From JAEUHO01 sp046350655 (GTDB taxonomy: Bacteria; Planctomycetota; PLA2; JAEUHO01), in contig JAXMAB010000016.1 of NCBI GenBank assembly GCA_046350655.1, forward strand, positions 1 through 60,844: a stretch of DNA of 60,844 nucleotides. Reading direction: 5' to 3'. Shown here piece after piece: positions 58,950-60,844 of this stretch (position 1 is the first letter of the stretch; every line of letters begins with the position of its first letter). The notes beneath the pieces were generated by a model. The model was not told the DNA's origin. It saw nothing but the letters and a program-made list of their open reading frames with translations, and made no database searches. A program made the translations under genes and the position numbers.

Positions 58950-60844
58950 TCACTTGTTCGGCTTGTTGCCCTTCCGCGTGATCGTCGACGGATCCGCGAG
59001 CGACCAGGCGGCGCCCGCGTTCCCCGAGAGGTCGCAGCCCTCGAACGTCCCCTTCGCGCCCGCCACGGCCGTCACGCCGACGCCCCGGTTCTTGCGGAGC
59101 TTCACGTCCTTCGCGTCCACCGCGCCGCCCGCGTCGAGGTACAGGCCGCCGGACGCGTGGCCCGCGACCTCGCCGCCGACCATGCGCAGCTGGCCGCCGG
59201 TCCCGACGTGGACGCCCCACTTCTTCCCGTCGAGTACCTTCGTCGCGGTGAGCACGAGGGACGCGCTCTCGACGCGCACGCACGACTCCGCCGCGGCGCG
59301 GACCTCGCACGACTCGAGGGTGAAGCGCGCGTTCGTCGTGAGGGAGACGCCGAGGGCGCGTTCGTCCCGCACGACGCACGCGCGCGCCGAGCCCTCGGCG
59401 TCGTCCACGTCGATGCCGGCGGCCGCGTTCCCCCAGAGCTCGCAGTCGGCGAGCAGCAGGCGTCCCTTCTCCGCCGCCCCCGCCCCGACGCGGGCGGACC
59501 CGTGCGACTTCGTCTTGCGGACGTCGAGGACGCCGCCGGCGAAGCAGTTCAGGTTCTCCGCGGTGTTCCCCCACACGTCGCAGCCCTCGACGCGGACCTC
59601 GCTCTGCTCGTGGACGGTGATCCCGCCCCCCTTGGCCTGGTCGTGCACCTTCGACCCGCGGACCGTGCCCTTCGACTGTCCGCGGAACTCCGCGCCGACG
59701 TAGGTGTTCCCGTCCACGTCGGCGTCCTCGACCGTGAGGACGGCCCGCTGCTCCACGAGGAAGCCCGACCCGAGGTTCTTGCGCGCCGCGCCGCCGCGCC
59801 AGACGACGTTCGTGCCCTCGCCGACCACCGAGACCCCGGACTTGAAGCTCCCGCTGACCTCACACGCGACGGCGACGAGGGACGCACCGTCCGTCACCGC
59901 GACCCCGAGTCCGCCCCCGCCCGTGACGACGAGGCCCCGCGCCGACACCTTCGTCGCGGCGCCGGTCACGAACAGCTGGACGCCCCGCCCCTGCTCGAGC
60001 CTGGCGTCGTCGAGCGTCGCGGCGGCGCCCTCGCCGATCGCGATGCCGAAGCCGCGGTGCCCGCGGAGACGCACGCTCCGCAGGGTGAGCTTCGTGGCCG
60101 CGTCCGCCGCCATCACCCCGGTGTCGCCGCTGGGCGCGAGGTCCGCGCCGTCGAGCTCGACGGTCGCTCCGCCGCGCGCGACGACCCCGCGATCGCACGG
60201 ACCCCGCACCGCCAGGGCCTTCGCGCGGAGCGAGGTCTTCGCGCCCTCCACGTCGATCCCGACCGACGCCGCGCCCTCGACGGCACACCCGTCGAGGACG
60301 AGCGTCCCGGCGGACACCGCGACGATCGCGGACGGCGCCCCGTCCGCGGGCGCGACGGCCTCGCCGGCCGGGACCCGGAGGGTGATCCCGCGGAGCGCGA
60401 CCTCGACGTCGGCCGCGACCCAGAGCGCGGGCGGCGACGCCGTCTCGAACACGACGTCGGTCCCGGCCTTCTCCGCCGCCACGGTGACGGACGCCGTGGG
60501 CGCGATCCGATCGTGGTACACGCCGGGACGCACGACGACCGTGCCGCCGGCACCGGCCCGCTCGAGCGCCTGCGCGAGCGTGGTCGCGTCGCCCCCGCCG
60601 AGGGCGGCGAGCACGACCGTCTTCCCGGTCGTGGGCGGCGGCGGCGCATCCGCGGCGCGGGTCGGCGTCGCGGTCGCGGCGACGACGGCGAGGCCCGCCG
60701 CGAGCCCCCACGCGGCCCACGGGCCTCGCGAGGCCCGCGTCGCGCGGAGCGACGCGGGGGCCCGGGCCGCCGACCGCCGGGGCGCCCGCGACGGATCGGG
60801 GGCCCGAGCGCGTCCGTCCGGCGTCGATCCCCCTCGGTGGGCCA
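58950..60844 (-). CDS. Secreted right-handed beta-helix protein; start not resolved, may run off the right edge
   Basis: The frame is open from the stop at 58950 to the window edge. GTG 60614 is the first in-frame start, but a signal peptide (WAAWGLAAGLAVVAATATPTRAA) is encoded before it, so the start must lie beyond about 60720. If one G is removed from the G5 run near 60705-60709, GTG 60720 gives a neat short signal peptide. The mature protein has about 15 parallel beta-helix coils (VELDGADLAPSGDTG; VEGCDVWGNTAENLN; LADCELWGNAAAGIDV) with Asn/Gly/Asp turns. Similar folds are polysaccharide lyases or surface proteins; no catalytic set is visible. Confidence 0.82.
   Translation of the reverse strand, partial: AHRGGSTPDGRARAPDPSRAPRRSAARAPASLRATRASRGPWAAWGLAAGLAVVAATATPTRAADAPPPPTTGKTVVLAALGGGDATTLAQALERAGAGGTVVVRPGVYHDRIAPTASVTVAAEKAGTDVVFETASPPALWVAADVEVALRGITLRVPAGEAVAPADGAPSAIVAVSAGTLVLDGCAVEGAASVGIDVEGAKTSLRAKALAVRGPCDRGVVARGGATVELDGADLAPSGDTGVMAADAATKLTLRSVRLRGHRGFGIAIGEGAAATLDDARLEQGRGVQLFVTGAATKVSARGLVVTGGGGLGVAVTDGASLVAVACEVSGSFKSGVSVVGEGTNVVWRGGAARKNLGSGFLVEQRAVLTVEDADVDGNTYVGAEFRGQSKGTVRGSKVHDQAKGGGITVHEQSEVRVEGCDVWGNTAENLNCFAGGVLDVRKTKSHGSARVGAGAAEKGRLLLADCELWGNAAAGIDVDDAEGSARACVVRDERALGVSLTTNARFTLESCEVRAAAESCVRVESASLVLTATKVLDGKKWGVHVGTGGQLRMVGGEVAGHASGGLYLDAGGAVDAKDVKLRKNRGVGVTAVAGAKGTFEGCDLSGNAGAAWSLADPSTITRKGNKPNK
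60684..60697 (+). repeat. Dispersed element, copy 27 (one-base variant)
   Basis: GACGGCGAGGCCCG, one base from the core, in the signal-peptide region of the beta-helix gene. Confidence 0.5.
60720..60737. repeat. Dispersed element, copy 28: arms fused without a loop
   Basis: CGGGCCTCGCGAGGCCCG, an 18-bp perfect palindrome equal to two element arms joined at the CG, next to the presumed start of the beta-helix gene. Confidence 0.75.

Overview
This window reads as chromosomal DNA of a very G+C-rich bacterium (roughly three quarters G+C by eye, with G or C in almost every third codon position). Secreted HEAT, TPR, ankyrin and beta-helix proteins are frequent. There are also a WD40 plus octaheme cytochrome fusion, an alpha/alpha-toroid (squalene-cyclase-like repeat) protein, a DUF1570-type protein, an EF-hand plus deiodinase-like protein and an MglA-type GTPase. 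This mix recalls the Planctomycetota, but no ribosomal or other phylogenetic marker is present, so the assignment is tentative. I see no rRNA, tRNA, CRISPR array, transposase, integrase or phage gene.

Layout. 1-2.8 kb (minus): DUF2703 protein cut by the edge, a serine hydrolase, a nucleotidyltransferase-like protein. 3.1-11.1 kb: YtcJ-type amidohydrolase, zinc amidase lipoprotein, secreted HEAT-like and coiled-coil proteins, THUMP-type RNA methyltransferase, small membrane protein. 11.5-20.8 kb (minus): acyltransferase-SGNH protein, then a TetR / membrane-fusion / RND / outer-membrane-factor efflux operon. 21-25.2 kb: zinc alcohol dehydrogenase divergent from an M16 peptidase. 25.3-36.2 kb: WD40-octaheme cytochrome, secreted unknowns, Gly/Ser-rich protein, TPR protein, DoxX, ankyrin protein. 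36.2-38.6 kb: winged-helix regulator divergent from purE-purK and an SbtA-type transporter remnant. 38.8-43.9 kb (minus): acyl-ACP desaturase, EF-hand deiodinase-like protein, nitronate monooxygenase family enzyme, spermidine-synthase-like protein. 44-50.1 kb (plus): DUF1570-type protein, phosphatase lipoprotein, then an overlapping nitrate/sulfonate-type ABC operon ending in an HPr gene. 50.6-54.6 kb (minus): three overlapping signalling genes (GTPase-GAF-kinase-like fusion, membrane histidine kinase, stand-alone receiver). 54.7-60.8 kb: TolB-like propeller/HEAT protein, toroid protein, zinc-ribbon protein, beta-helix protein reaching the right edge.

Three window-wide patterns matter more than any single gene. 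(1) A dispersed palindrome-forming element with core GACCGCGAGGCCCG, or GACGCGAGGCCCG lacking one C, occurs about 28 times on both strands. Most copies are intergenic, either as single arms or as inverted pairs; the cleanest is an 18-bp perfect stem at 58884-58927. Some copies lie inside coding tails and linkers. (2) Many genes have a TAnnnT hexamer 6-60 nt upstream. In six cases it lies only 6-9 nt before the start codon, suggesting leaderless transcripts. (3) Several otherwise convincing genes are split by one-base frameshifts, mostly in G/C runs or GC repeats. This looks more like uncorrected assembly indels than true decay. The SbtA-type fragment is different and is a genuine remnant.
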